Shown here one piece after another: positions 8,201 to 14,632 of a stretch of 35,032 nucleotides of DNA. Position 1 is the first letter of the stretch, and each line of letters begins with the position of its first letter. The DNA is from an uncultured Bacilli bacterium. GTDB lineage: Bacteria > Bacillota_I > Bacilli_A > RF39 > UBA660. The translations under genes and the position numbers were made by a program. The notes under the pieces are model-generated. The model had not been told where the DNA came from and ran no database searches. It was given only the letters and a program-made list of their open reading frames with translations. Where the stretch lies: contig CAOLUI010000007.1 of NCBI GenBank assembly GCA_948479395.1, positions 9,899 through 44,930 on the forward strand, in the 5' to 3' direction.

Positions 8201-9837
8201 TTCATATATTTTTTCTGTTTAGAATTATTAGAAGAAAAATTAACTCTATTATCATATTCTCTTTCTAAAAATAAAGATAATTGCATTATTTCATCTTCAT
8301 TTGTTGCAAAAAATCTTCTTTCATAATCCTTATCCCATCCATGAGAAATATATTTCATAAAATCCCATTTATTTTCATTATACTCATTTGTAATAGTTAC
8401 AATTTTTAAATCATTTCCACTATAAAAATATATTAGTTGTAACATTATTGATTTTATATAATCATCAGCAAATTTTGAATCTATAACAATAGGAGCAATA
8501 TTATTTTCCAAAATAGAAAATGTTATAGGTACTTCTTTTAATTCATTATTCTCTCTAGAAACCTCTAAAACAAGCTTTTTTAATTCATCATCTTGTAAAG
8601 AAAACTGTTTTTTAGGGGCAATTATTTTCATCTTTGCTGGCCTATTTCCAATACCAAATGTTACAGACAAAAAATCACTATCAAAAATTTCTCTATTCCA
8701 AACATCCTTACAATTATTATTTATATTTTCTATTATTTTATTTAAAGATAAATTATTAGCTTTTAAAACATTTTCTTGTTTAAGTACACATTGTTTAATT
8801 AATTCCTGACGCTCTATAATATAAGACCTATATTTTTCTTGCCTCATACTTTCCTTTTTCTTAATATTTCGCTTTTCCCATTTTTCCATCAGCATTGGAA
8901 TAAATAAACTAACAATCATCATTAATCCAAAGACAATTAATTCCATAATTAAAGAAAATAAATCGCCTTGTCCTTTAGCATATGTTCGAATACTATTAAT
9001 AAGAGAAACTGAAGAAGTCAAAGTCATAATTGCTGAAGTTCCAAAAGTAAAAATAATGGGAGTTTTTTGAAATTCCTCTTTAGTAGGCGGTTCCTCAAAT
9101 TCAATTACTTCTTCTTCGATTTCATTTTTTAATCGCGGCGTATGAACAAATAATTGACTTTCATTAAACAATTTTACATTCTTTTCTAAATCATTAACAT
9201 GAGTTACTTTAGTCGATATTACATTATTAGAAGTAATCGTGGTTAAATCTTTAATTTGAACAGTATTCATAAAATCATTAATCATAATAAAATTTTTCAT
9301 ATAAACAATTTGAATACCACTAACAAAAATTATATCTCCTACATTTAATTTAGAACTATCATAAATTTGTGAATTTAAATATGAAGAAGAAGATTTAGAA
9401 TTAACTCTTTTTATAAAAAAATCATATCCATCTCTCGTTAAAGAAACTGCTAAATTTATTAAATTTGGAGAATAAATCTGACAATCTTTAGCACTTCCAA
9501 TATCAATCTTTTCTATATTACCAACAGAATAAGGAACATAATTAACAAAATTAGCTATTACATAAATATCTAAATAAGTAGACATATCAGCAAACTTTAA
9601 TTGCAAAAAAAGATTTTCTTTTAAAGAAACTGTATTACATTCAATTCCATTTTTCTTAATATTCAGTTTATCATCAGCAACTATATTCCAATTATTATCA
9701 TTAGATTTTAAAGTTAAAACCTCATTATACTCAATATCATCAATAACAAATTGTAAATTTATCATAAAAAAGTTCTCTATTTTTTTTGGTAAAAGATAAT
9801 AACTTATTTTTCTATCATCACAAACTAGTAACCTCAT
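5275..9837 (-). CDS. essC: EssC/YukB-type FtsK/SpoIIIE secretion ATPase
   Basis: The 1520-residue membrane pump is the motor of type VIIb secretion. It has an N-terminal FHA-like region (about 1-200) and two membrane helices around 265-320. Three FtsK-type ATPase domains follow. D1 is canonical, with Walker A GMTGSGKSEF near 716 and Walker B LFIISDEFAEL near 837. D2 has GANGSGKNTL near 1066 and a degenerate Walker B (VLIINQFEVF near 1162). D3 has only a relic loop, TGESNIAAK, near 1334. In known EssC proteins D1 powers export and the C-terminal domains bind substrate. The start ATG has an AAAGGG ribosome site and a promoter 40-70 bases upstream. esaB follows 12 bases on. EsaA, EssA and EssB are not found in the window. 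Confidence 0.93.
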   Translation of the reverse strand: MRLLVCDDRKISYYLLPKKIENFFMINLQFVIDDIEYNEVLTLKSNDNNWNIVADDKLNIKKNGIECNTVSLKENLFLQLKFADMSTYLDIYVIANFVNYVPYSVGNIEKIDIGSAKDCQIYSPNLINLAVSLTRDGYDFFIKRVNSKSSSSYLNSQIYDSSKLNVGDIIFVSGIQIVYMKNFIMINDFMNTVQIKDLTTITSNNVISTKVTHVNDLEKNVKLFNESQLFVHTPRLKNEIEEEVIEFEEPPTKEEFQKTPIIFTFGTSAIMTLTSSVSLINSIRTYAKGQGDLFSLIMELIVFGLMMIVSLFIPMLMEKWEKRNIKKKESMRQEKYRSYIIERQELIKQCVLKQENVLKANNLSLNKIIENINNNCKDVWNREIFDSDFLSVTFGIGNRPAKMKIIAPKKQFSLQDDELKKLVLEVSRENNELKEVPITFSILENNIAPIVIDSKFADDYIKSIMLQLIYFYSGNDLKIVTITNEYNENKWDFMKYISHGWDKDYERRFFATNEDEIMQLSLFLEREYDNRVNFSSNNSKQKKYMNFSEYYLIVTDDFKLARELSVINKILESNENMGFSILIFENSIKNLPSRFNTLVQIVDTNGVIIERNISNSVQSSFSMSYLSNLDIDKYARIIANIPVNIKNASNDIPSSLNFLDMFYAGRVDQLNILSRWASNNPTISLKAPIGMKENNKLIELDLHEKYHGPHGLIAGMTGSGKSEFIITFILSMAINYHPYEVQFVLIDYKGGGLAGAFENRETGVKIPHLVGTITNLDISEMNRTLVSIKSELQRRQRVFNKAREQNNESTIDIYKYQRLYRDGKVSEPMSHLFIISDEFAELKMQQPDFMEELVSAARIGRSLGVHLILATQKPSGVVDDQIWSNTRFRVCLKVQSPEDSNELLKRDDAAYIKEAGRFYLQVGNDEMFELGQSGWAGAKYIPSDNVQVKLDDSISFITNSGEVLKVVNEEIKKEEQNEDKGDQLTNIVKRLYDVAKSENINFSSLWLENIPEKIFYNNIIKKYQLKAKPFYINPIIGEFDDPSNQRQGYVDLPFLSSGNTFIVGANGSGKNTLLSTIIYSLIINHNVDEVNIYIIDMGSEKLKIFKKAPQVGEVLTSLDADKIKFLFYMLLDERDKRFKYYSENGGDFAKDVERGSSPFPNIVLIINQFEVFRENFEDFVDEDFGPFSRNCSKVGIYLIVTSTLTNTLGYNIENNFPKKIMLNMVDSSDYRIFFDNSPIPKKNAGRGLIEIFDVLEFQVPLIFEDDVYEQNLSYTIEQLCNHLKKKARRVPTVPNDVTYKLLQPYITNLESVPMGINIQTAQLNNFNFNNLLNVITGESNIAAKYFFPKLVQIFNSLENTKVIVINSFKNLNFEGFGEAKYYNSNFQAVLNVINNNVNRYIKEGSNNNFVIIFIGYKKLQDYLTSQKEDNPEIVTIDDLISNSKLVNNFRYILYDKESEINSIGDGSLDTLFKRNNGIWLGKNFDSQDVFEVINRYNNISLGNSNIVLLKNGNTDYVKYM

Positions 9838-9877
9838 AATATTTTACCCTTTCAAATATTCTTTAAATCATATTACC

Positions 9878-9906
9878 ATTATACATTTATTAGAAAAAAA
9901 TAACAA
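9878..9906 (-). promoter_or_regulatory. essC-esaB promoter
   Basis: On the minus strand TTGTTA is followed after exactly 17 bases by a perfect TATAAT, about 40 bases before the essC ATG. Its -35 is only 19 bases from the -35 of the divergent RNA promoter, so one regulator could govern both. Confidence 0.7.
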
Positions 9907-9925
9907 CTAAAAAGTAAAAAAACTA

Positions 9926-9954
9926 TTGACACAATTTAATACTTATGATAACAT
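9926..9954 (+). promoter_or_regulatory. promoter of the divergent RNA gene
   Basis: A perfect TTGACA is followed after 17 bases by TAACAT (with TATGAT overlapping just upstream). Transcription would begin near 9961, exactly where the first long stem starts. Confidence 0.65.
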
Positions 9955-9960
9955 AAAACT

Positions 9961-10452
9961 AACATAAGGAGTAGCATAATTAATGAAACTATATTAATTA
10001 AACAAAAACTACTTAAACTTATGTTAACTTAAATATTAATTAATTTTATAAAATATATTTATTATTTTAAAAATTGATTCTACCAGAAAAAATTTTTAAT
10101 TTTAATCAAATTTTTATAAAATAAAAATTATTGTTTAAGATTATAGTAGATACTTATAGCGAAAGCAGTTTAAAAATTCATAATATAATAATTACTGCAA
10201 TAAGGCTAAAATAATCATAGCCAGGTGTACACTATTTTTTTCCATATTGGAAAGGGTAAGATGCAAGAGTATCGAATGTGAGAGATGGACTCATTAATAT
10301 TGATAATATTCTTTTTTGATTAATATTAAAGCAAAAACTCGTAGTATTATAAAACCTAGCTAATTTTATAATATTTTAGAAAATTTTGTTATAATTTTAA
10401 ATTAATTATAATAGTTTTTAGTGGAAAAGTGATTATATTTCTGCTTTTTTTT
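9961..10452 (+). ncRNA. unrecognised structured RNA, ~490 nt, divergent from essC
   Basis: This stretch fills the 683-base gap between essC and the WXG100 operon and has no open frame above about 20 codons. It is bracketed by a promoter and an intrinsic terminator on the plus strand. Stems visible in order are: AACATAAG at 9961 with CTTATGTT at 10018, with AGTAG/CTACT and ATTAAT/ATTAAT nested inside; GGCT/AGCC at 10204-10222; the palindrome GTGTACAC at 10225; TTTCC/GGAAA at 10239-10253; TTAATATT/AATATTAA at 10294-10329; a perfect 10-bp stem at 10345-10373; TTATAATT/AATTATAA at 10389-10411. The 10,150-10,290 part is less AT-rich than its surroundings, suggesting a constrained core. It does not match RNase P, 6S, SRP or riboswitch consensus as I know them. 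A four-codon frame at 9983 behind an AAGGAG is probably chance. Confidence 0.65.
10420..10452 (+). terminator. intrinsic terminator of the divergent RNA
   Basis: AGTGGAAA pairs with TTTCTGCT (8 bp with two G-U pairs) around a 10-base loop and runs straight into eight T. It faces the plus strand, where no protein gene ends, which supports a non-coding transcript. Confidence 0.75.
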
Positions 10453-10465
10453 ATTTGTATTAATT

Positions 10466-10498
10466 AAAAAAATATGTGTAAAAACATATCACACATAT
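10466..10498 (-). terminator. intrinsic terminator of the WXG100 operon
   Basis: An 8-bp stem, ATATGTGT with ACACATAT, is followed by a T-run on the minus strand, just after the stop of the 105-residue gene at 10521. It is convergent with the RNA terminator 14 bases away. Confidence 0.8.
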
Positions 10499-10520
10499 AA
10501 AAATATATTATCAAACACTC

Positions 10521-10838
10521 TTAAAAAATATCATTCAAATCATCTAACGAGACACTAGAATCAGATGAACCTTCAATAAAATTATCATTCGATTCAGTTT
10601 CATTTGAAGAAAATTCATTGTCAAAATCAACTTCTTCTAAATAGGCTTCATCAAACTCATCATCACTATTATTATATTTCTCCGGAAATAATAACTCGAA
10701 TGCATTATCCCCTCTGCTATTAAAAAACATAAAATCATTTTTAAGTTCCTCTGGAAGTGAATCATCAATAATAAATTTCCCATCCTTATCAATATATTTC
10801 AAGAGTTCATTTTTCTTTTCTTCACTAAGATTAACCAT
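10521..10838 (-). CDS. acidic hypothetical protein of the WXG100 operon, 105 aa
   Basis: I do not recognise this protein. The N-terminal half (SEEKKNELLKYID...) may fold. The C-terminal 45 residues are almost entirely D, E, S and N and should be disordered. It is strongly acidic, with no signal peptide or membrane segment. It is the last gene of the WXG100 operon, eight bases after the WXG100 stop and directly before the terminator. Small acidic proteins in such positions often act as secretion chaperones or adaptors, but nothing in the sequence proves that here. Confidence 0.75.
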   Translation of the reverse strand: MVNLSEEKKNELLKYIDKDGKFIIDDSLPEELKNDFMFFNSRGDNAFELLFPEKYNNSDDEFDEAYLEEVDFDNEFSSNETESNDNFIEGSSDSSVSLDDLNDIF

Positions 10839-10846
10839 TTAACCTA

Positions 10847-11131
10847 CTACTTATCTTTATAATATTCATAAAAATTGGCATAACTTTTCAATGCTTCATA
10901 TGCATTTTTATAATCTGCTATATCATTTCTTATATTTGCAATCGCTTTATTATAAAAAGATTTAGCTCTTACACCATTCCACATAGGTCCATTTTTACTA
11001 TCACCATTCATCATTAATTGTATTGCTTTGCTAAGTTGACCTATTTGTTTTTCTAGTTCTTTCATATTAGTATTAATATTAGTTACACTTTTTTTCAAAT
11101 CATTTTTACTTTTAAAACCTTTAACTGCCAT
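10847..11131 (-). CDS. WXG100-family protein (WNG variant)
   Basis: The 94-residue length, two predicted helices and a central turn GPMWNGVRAKSF near residue 50 match the WXG100/ESAT-6 family, with WNG as the W-x-G turn. Such proteins form helical-hairpin dimers and are exported substrates or partners of EssC-type pumps. No Y-x-x-x-D/E signal is evident after the second helix; the tail is YANFYEYYKDK, which is tyrosine-rich but lacks the exact spacing. It lies between a second helical protein and an acidic one in a three-gene operon that converges on the divergent RNA gene. An AAGGAG ribosome site precedes the ATG. Confidence 0.82.
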   Translation of the reverse strand: MAVKGFKSKNDLKKSVTNINTNMKELEKQIGQLSKAIQLMMNGDSKNGPMWNGVRAKSFYNKAIANIRNDIADYKNAYEALKSYANFYEYYKDK

Positions 11132-11156
11132 AATAAACTCCTTTCTATATTTTTTC

Positions 11157-11528
11157 TTAACCTTTAGCTGGGAAATGTTTTAGCATATTTAATATACGCA
11201 TATCATCATCAAATTTATCTTTCATTAATTTGACTTTATCTTTACAATAATTTCCTTGATTTCTACATTGTTTTGCAGTTCGTTCTAAACTTTTCTTTAA
11301 CTCTGCATCTAACATATTGCTTTTTGCAGCTTTAGCATATTCATCTGCAATATTATAAAAACAACTTTTTACTTTATTATAACATTTTTCAATTTCAACC
11401 ATTTGAAAAGCAGCCTCTGCATCATTAAATGCCATTGAATCATTTTGAATCTTACTAGAAATCGTAAAATTATATTTTTCCAATTTACTTGGACTTGATG
11501 CTGTAATCAAAGACGATATCATTGCCAT
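11157..11528 (-). CDS. small helical protein, possible WXG100 partner, 123 aa
   Basis: The protein is predicted almost entirely helical after a 15-residue serine-rich start, with three to four amphipathic helices and four cysteines spread along them (at KCYNKVKSCF, KQCRNQ and YCKDK). It has no W-x-G turn, so it is not a standard WXG100 protein, though size and fold suggest a helical-bundle partner or substrate. It is the first gene of the operon, 25 bases before the WXG100 gene, with a strong GGAGAGGAG ribosome site. The function is unknown. Confidence 0.7.
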   Translation of the reverse strand: MAMISSLITASSPSKLEKYNFTISSKIQNDSMAFNDAEAAFQMVEIEKCYNKVKSCFYNIADEYAKAAKSNMLDAELKKSLERTAKQCRNQGNYCKDKVKLMKDKFDDDMRILNMLKHFPAKG

Positions 11529-11559
11529 ATCTATTCTCCTCTCCTATTATTACTATTTA

Positions 11560-11588
11560 ACTGTATCATATATTAATAATTAATTCAA
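11560..11588 (-). promoter_or_regulatory. predicted WXG100 operon promoter
   Basis: On the minus strand TTGAAT is followed after 17 bases by TACAGT (with TATGAT overlapping), about 32 bases before the first ATG at 11528. Confidence 0.45.
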
Positions 11589-11621
11589 TATATTTAATAT
11601 AAAAAACTAAAATATCTATAA

Positions 11622-13379
11622 TCACTCTTCATACCACTTACTTATAATATCAACATTAGTACTTTTAGGCATTGGGTTAGGTATTTCAAACTCAGTAATT
11701 AAAGGAACTTTAAAAGCATTCCCAAATAATAAAGCTGAACCAGGTCTTAATGATTTAACCTTATCAACATCATGTAAAGAAATATTTGAAGATATAGAAG
11801 TTACCATTTTAATATCTTCAGGATAAAACATTCTAAAAACAATAAAATTCGAACATTGACTTAAAGCATTAGAAGATAACTCACTAATTCTTTGCGTAAT
11901 AAGACCTAAAAGCAAGCCATATTTTCGACCTTCCTTAGAAATTCTATCAAAAATATTATAACCTATAATATTTATATCATTATCATTTTGAACATATCTG
12001 TGCGCTTCTTCAATTATTATATTAATAGGAAAACTTCCTCTATCTGGATTAGAAGTGGAAAATTTATATAAAATTTTTGACATAATCTTTATAATTATTT
12101 TAGCAAAACGATCATCAATCCCATTAAAATCAACATCCACAAATTGTACATTATCATTAACAGGAGTTAAAAATAAACTTTTAACATATGTATTTCTATC
12201 AACATTTCCTTCATATTCAAAAAATTTTCTCAAATCGCTATTTATTATACTGTGTAAACTTGTTTTTAATTTATTCATCTTTTCAAAAATATTTTCATTA
12301 ATCATTGCACCTTCACTAACAATCGCAAACTCTAAAGCATAATATAAATCATTTAAATCATACACTGTTGGAGTAATCTCTATTTGTTCAATACTTACTT
12401 CTGAATACTGTTTTAAATAATCAGCTAATAATTCTACCGCCGCTAATTTTCCTTGAGAATCAACATTCAAACATTGTCTAATTGTACGATTATAACCTGG
12501 TTGACTAATAATTGTTTCAACATTCAAATCCTTTGTATAAAATTTCGACAAAAAAGCCAAAGCTTGATCTCTAATTTGTTGTGCTGGTTTTCCACTTGAT
12601 AACATATCTAATAAACCCTTAGCTACAATATCATTTTTATATTCATCACATATTTTATCATTGCTTTTAAAAATATATACATAAGTTAGAGTTTTTTCAA
12701 GTGTTGGAATCAAAGTTGGATCATCAGCATTTAATAAAACAGCTAAATCATCAGCATCTAACAAATAAGGAGGTATTTTAATTTCTTCCACATTTTCTCT
12801 CTCATTATAAAGAGAAGATAATATTTTTACATTTATATCTGGATGGTTATTAATATTAGTTAATGCTGATATATACTCTCCATAAGCATCAAACATAATC
12901 ATATGACAATTTATAGGATTTTTCTTATTATCAGCAAAAACATTTTGAATTACTCTAGCAACCCCACAGGATTTACCGCCTCCAGTGTTACCGACAACGG
13001 CAAAATGGTTAGAAAAAAAATTATTTAAATTAGTTGTAATACTAAATCCATCATAAATTGTAGATTTTCCAAATAATAAATTTTCTGGTGCTACCACATT
13101 TTGATTTCCAATAATATACTCTAATTCTTCTTTATAAATCACTCTACACTTTGAATCAATAGCTGGATAACTCTCAGCTCCCGCAATAAAACCAGATCCC
13201 TTTATTTCTCCAATTAAAGCAATATGAAATTCTACTTCGTTTACAAATATAATTTCTCCAACTAGCTTTTTTTTATTTTCAAATACTACATAATAACCAA
13301 TTATATCAATTAAAGAAACTTTTTTTAAATTTTCTACTTTTATAATTTTGTCATCAATTTTTATAATTTTACCTAACAT
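11622..13379 (-). CDS. HerA-family ATPase / DNA translocase-like
   Basis: The protein starts with a HAS-barrel-like strand set (MLGKIIKIDD...). The HerA ATPase core follows, with Walker A VVGNTGGGKS near residue 136, Walker B INIIIEEAHRYV near 455 and a sensor helix region GLITQRISEL. HerA enzymes are hexameric pumping ATPases related to FtsK. Elsewhere they pair with NurA in DNA repair or with SIR2/nuclease partners in phage defence, and no such partner is next to this one. Its location between the tmRNA-side insert and the WXG100 operon makes a secretion or defence role possible. An in-frame TTG at 13451 would add 24 residues; neither start has a clear ribosome site. TGA stop is followed two codons later by TAG. 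Confidence 0.85.
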   Translation of the reverse strand: MLGKIIKIDDKIIKVENLKKVSLIDIIGYYVVFENKKKLVGEIIFVNEVEFHIALIGEIKGSGFIAGAESYPAIDSKCRVIYKEELEYIIGNQNVVAPENLLFGKSTIYDGFSITTNLNNFFSNHFAVVGNTGGGKSCGVARVIQNVFADNKKNPINCHMIMFDAYGEYISALTNINNHPDINVKILSSLYNERENVEEIKIPPYLLDADDLAVLLNADDPTLIPTLEKTLTYVYIFKSNDKICDEYKNDIVAKGLLDMLSSGKPAQQIRDQALAFLSKFYTKDLNVETIISQPGYNRTIRQCLNVDSQGKLAAVELLADYLKQYSEVSIEQIEITPTVYDLNDLYYALEFAIVSEGAMINENIFEKMNKLKTSLHSIINSDLRKFFEYEGNVDRNTYVKSLFLTPVNDNVQFVDVDFNGIDDRFAKIIIKIMSKILYKFSTSNPDRGSFPINIIIEEAHRYVQNDNDINIIGYNIFDRISKEGRKYGLLLGLITQRISELSSNALSQCSNFIVFRMFYPEDIKMVTSISSNISLHDVDKVKSLRPGSALLFGNAFKVPLITEFEIPNPMPKSTNVDIISKWYEE

Positions 13380-13482
13380 TAAACTTAGCCAAGTATAAAT
13401 ATAACTTGACCACACCTCACTTTCATATATACATAAAAGTCGTGTTATCAAAATAAAGTATCACACGCCCATATTTTTAATA

Positions 13483-13511
13483 ATTGTATCATGCTAATAA
13501 AAAAAAGTAAA
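13483..13511 (-). promoter_or_regulatory. predicted HerA gene promoter
   Basis: On the minus strand TTTACT is followed after 17 bases by TACAAT. Together with the terminator upstream it makes the HerA gene a separate unit. The interval 13380-13710 otherwise holds only this promoter, a terminator and the 59-bp repeat. Confidence 0.45.
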
Positions 13512-13571
13512 TTAGTTAAAAAATATTATATTAATCCTTTTTAGAAATGTTTACCTCGACTGCTACATAAA

Positions 13572-13599
13572 TAAAAAAGATTAATCAAAATTAACCTTT
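13572..13599 (-). terminator. intrinsic terminator after the split gene
   Basis: A 9-bp stem (AAGATTAAT with ATTAACCTT, one G-U pair, CAAA loop in plus-strand reading) ends in a T-run on the minus strand. It would stop transcripts coming from the tmRNA side before HerA. Confidence 0.7.
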
Positions 13600-13636
13600 A
13601 TATTTTAAAAATCGATTCAGTTCGACTAATTTCCCT

Positions 13637-13695
13637 ATGGTGGACCTGACAGAGTCAAAAGCAAACTATTTCGTATTTAGTTGTGGTTTTGTTTT
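13637..13695 (-). repeat. 59-bp element, copy A
   Basis: This copy matches copy B at 14564-14622 in 53 of 59 positions. It lies 15 bases past the stop of the split gene at 13711. On the minus strand it contains a hairpin (AACTA/TAGTT arms extended by A/T-rich pairs) and ends in GTCAGGTCCACCAT, which resembles an RNA with a CCA end. Confidence 0.8.
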
Positions 13696-13710
13696 AGTTA
13701 TAAAACTTCG

Positions 13711-13956
13711 TTAAAAATTATTTAACTTAATTTTTTTTAATTTTTTATTTTCTCTATCACATTGAACTAAAAATAGCTTATATAAATCATCTGGTATTAC
13801 TTCCTTTGGAATTATTATCCTTTTAATTTCTTCAAACATTTCATGCATTCTTTCTACTCCAATTTTACCTTGTGCATCCTGCCTCCCACAAGGTGATAAA
13901 TCATATCTTAAAAATAATTGTTCATATAAAAATTGATCTGGTGTTTGAAATCCCAT
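13711..13956 (-). CDS. C-terminal part of a protein split by TGA, 81 aa
   Basis: This frame continues the 160-residue frame upstream (13996-14478). The two are in the same reading frame, separated by one TGA and 14 sense codons (T-Y-F-Y-I-D-F-A-N-A-T-A-Q and so on). The composition is unlike its AT-rich surroundings: MGFQTPDQFLYEQLFLRYD then LSPCGRQDAQ looks like a conserved domain. No ribosome site precedes the ATG at 13956, so independent translation is doubtful. It is most simply the end of a broken 255-residue protein; readthrough is the alternative. The family is not recognised with certainty. Confidence 0.55.
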   Translation of the reverse strand: MGFQTPDQFLYEQLFLRYDLSPCGRQDAQGKIGVERMHEMFEEIKRIIIPKEVIPDDLYKLFLVQCDRENKKLKKIKLNNF

Positions 13957-13995
13957 TTGTGCAGTTGCATTTGCAAAATCAATATAAAAATAAGT

Positions 13996-14478
13996 TCAAG
14001 CTTTACCTATTTGTAGTCTATAATGTAATTCTGTAGATAAACATAACAAATCTTTATTTTCAGCATAAAAATCAACTAATTCTTGCACATTACCGTGATA
14101 TCTAATTAAATCGTACAAGCGAATTAAATCTCTATCATCTTTTATTTCATCAAAGTTATTTACAAAAAAATTTTCATCAAATTCACTTCTAAACTGTTCC
14201 TCAGATATATTTTCCATTTTTTCTATATCAATAATAATATATTTAAACATACGTATTTTTAAAATTAAATATTTCTTCTCTTTATAATCTATTAATTTAA
14301 ATTTTTCTAGATTACTAAATGAATCAAAATATTTAATATTATTCTCACATAAAGTATGTAACTTCTTCCATAATTGTGGTATGAAAGACAATTTATCAAC
14401 TAAATCAATAGCTAAAACACCATTTTCTACTTCAAAATATTTATCAAATAATTGATTTCTTAAAAACTCCTTTTCCAT
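13996..14478 (-). CDS. N-terminal part of a protein split by TGA, 160 aa
   Basis: A soluble protein that I do not recognise. It starts at an ATG close to a run of ten G (minus strand) that overlaps the expected ribosome-site position. The frame ends at a TGA (13996-13998), after which the same frame stays open to 13711. The sequence across the stop (IGKA-stop-TYFYIDFANATAQ) reads as one continuous domain, with tryptophan a natural residue at the stop (TGG to TGA). Tryptophan elsewhere in this gene (LWKKL) is TGG. It is probably a nonsense-disrupted gene in the insert between HerA and ssrA. Confidence 0.55.
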   Translation of the reverse strand: MEKEFLRNQLFDKYFEVENGVLAIDLVDKLSFIPQLWKKLHTLCENNIKYFDSFSNLEKFKLIDYKEKKYLILKIRMFKYIIIDIEKMENISEEQFRSEFDENFFVNNFDEIKDDRDLIRLYDLIRYHGNVQELVDFYAENKDLLCLSTELHYRLQIGKA

Positions 14479-14531
14479 TTAATTTTCCCCCCCCCCTAAA
14501 AAATTGAACACTATATTTAAAAAATTTATTT

Positions 14532-14570
14532 CATACAAACATTTTTGTTTGTTTTATAATCACATGGTGG
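14532..14570 (-). repeat. second copy of the tmRNA 3' flank
   Basis: About 40 bases (tail TGGTGGA, then a TTTTGTTTGT/ACAAACA hairpin) match 15135-15175, the last bases and downstream flank of ssrA, with only a handful of differences. It abuts copy B of the 59-bp element. Confidence 0.65.
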
Positions 14571-14622
14571 ACCTAACGGAGGCAAAAACAAACTACTTCG
14601 TATTTAGTTGTGGATTTGTTTT
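14564..14622 (-). repeat. 59-bp element, copy B
   Basis: It is 90 percent identical to copy A. It lies 10 bases after the stop of the phosphopantetheinyl-transferase-like gene (14633), just as copy A follows the split gene. On the minus strand it forms a hairpin and ends in CCGTTAGGTCCACCA. Confidence 0.8.
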
Positions 14623-14632
14623 GATTATTCAT

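Noticed and set aside
9983..9997. Leader peptide in the divergent RNA
   Set aside because: A four-codon frame behind AAGGAG is too short to support, and the ribosome site is buried in the first stem.
10140..10330. RNase P, 6S or SRP RNA in the essC-WXG100 gap
   Set aside because: None of the invariant motifs (GAGGAAAGTC, the 6S central bubble layout, or the SRP tetraloop region) could be found.
13637..13699. 59-bp elements as T-box or tRNA genes
   Set aside because: GGTGGACC recalls the T-box antiterminator and a tRNA 3' end. There is no plus-strand gene to regulate, no specifier stem and no T-arm pairing, so neither call holds.
14564..14622. 59-bp elements as integron attC sites
   Set aside because: Copy B has GTTAGGT, which fits the GTTRRRY core, and each element follows a gene. 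But no matching inverse core lies on the other side of the hairpin, copy A has GTCAGGT, and no integrase is in the window.
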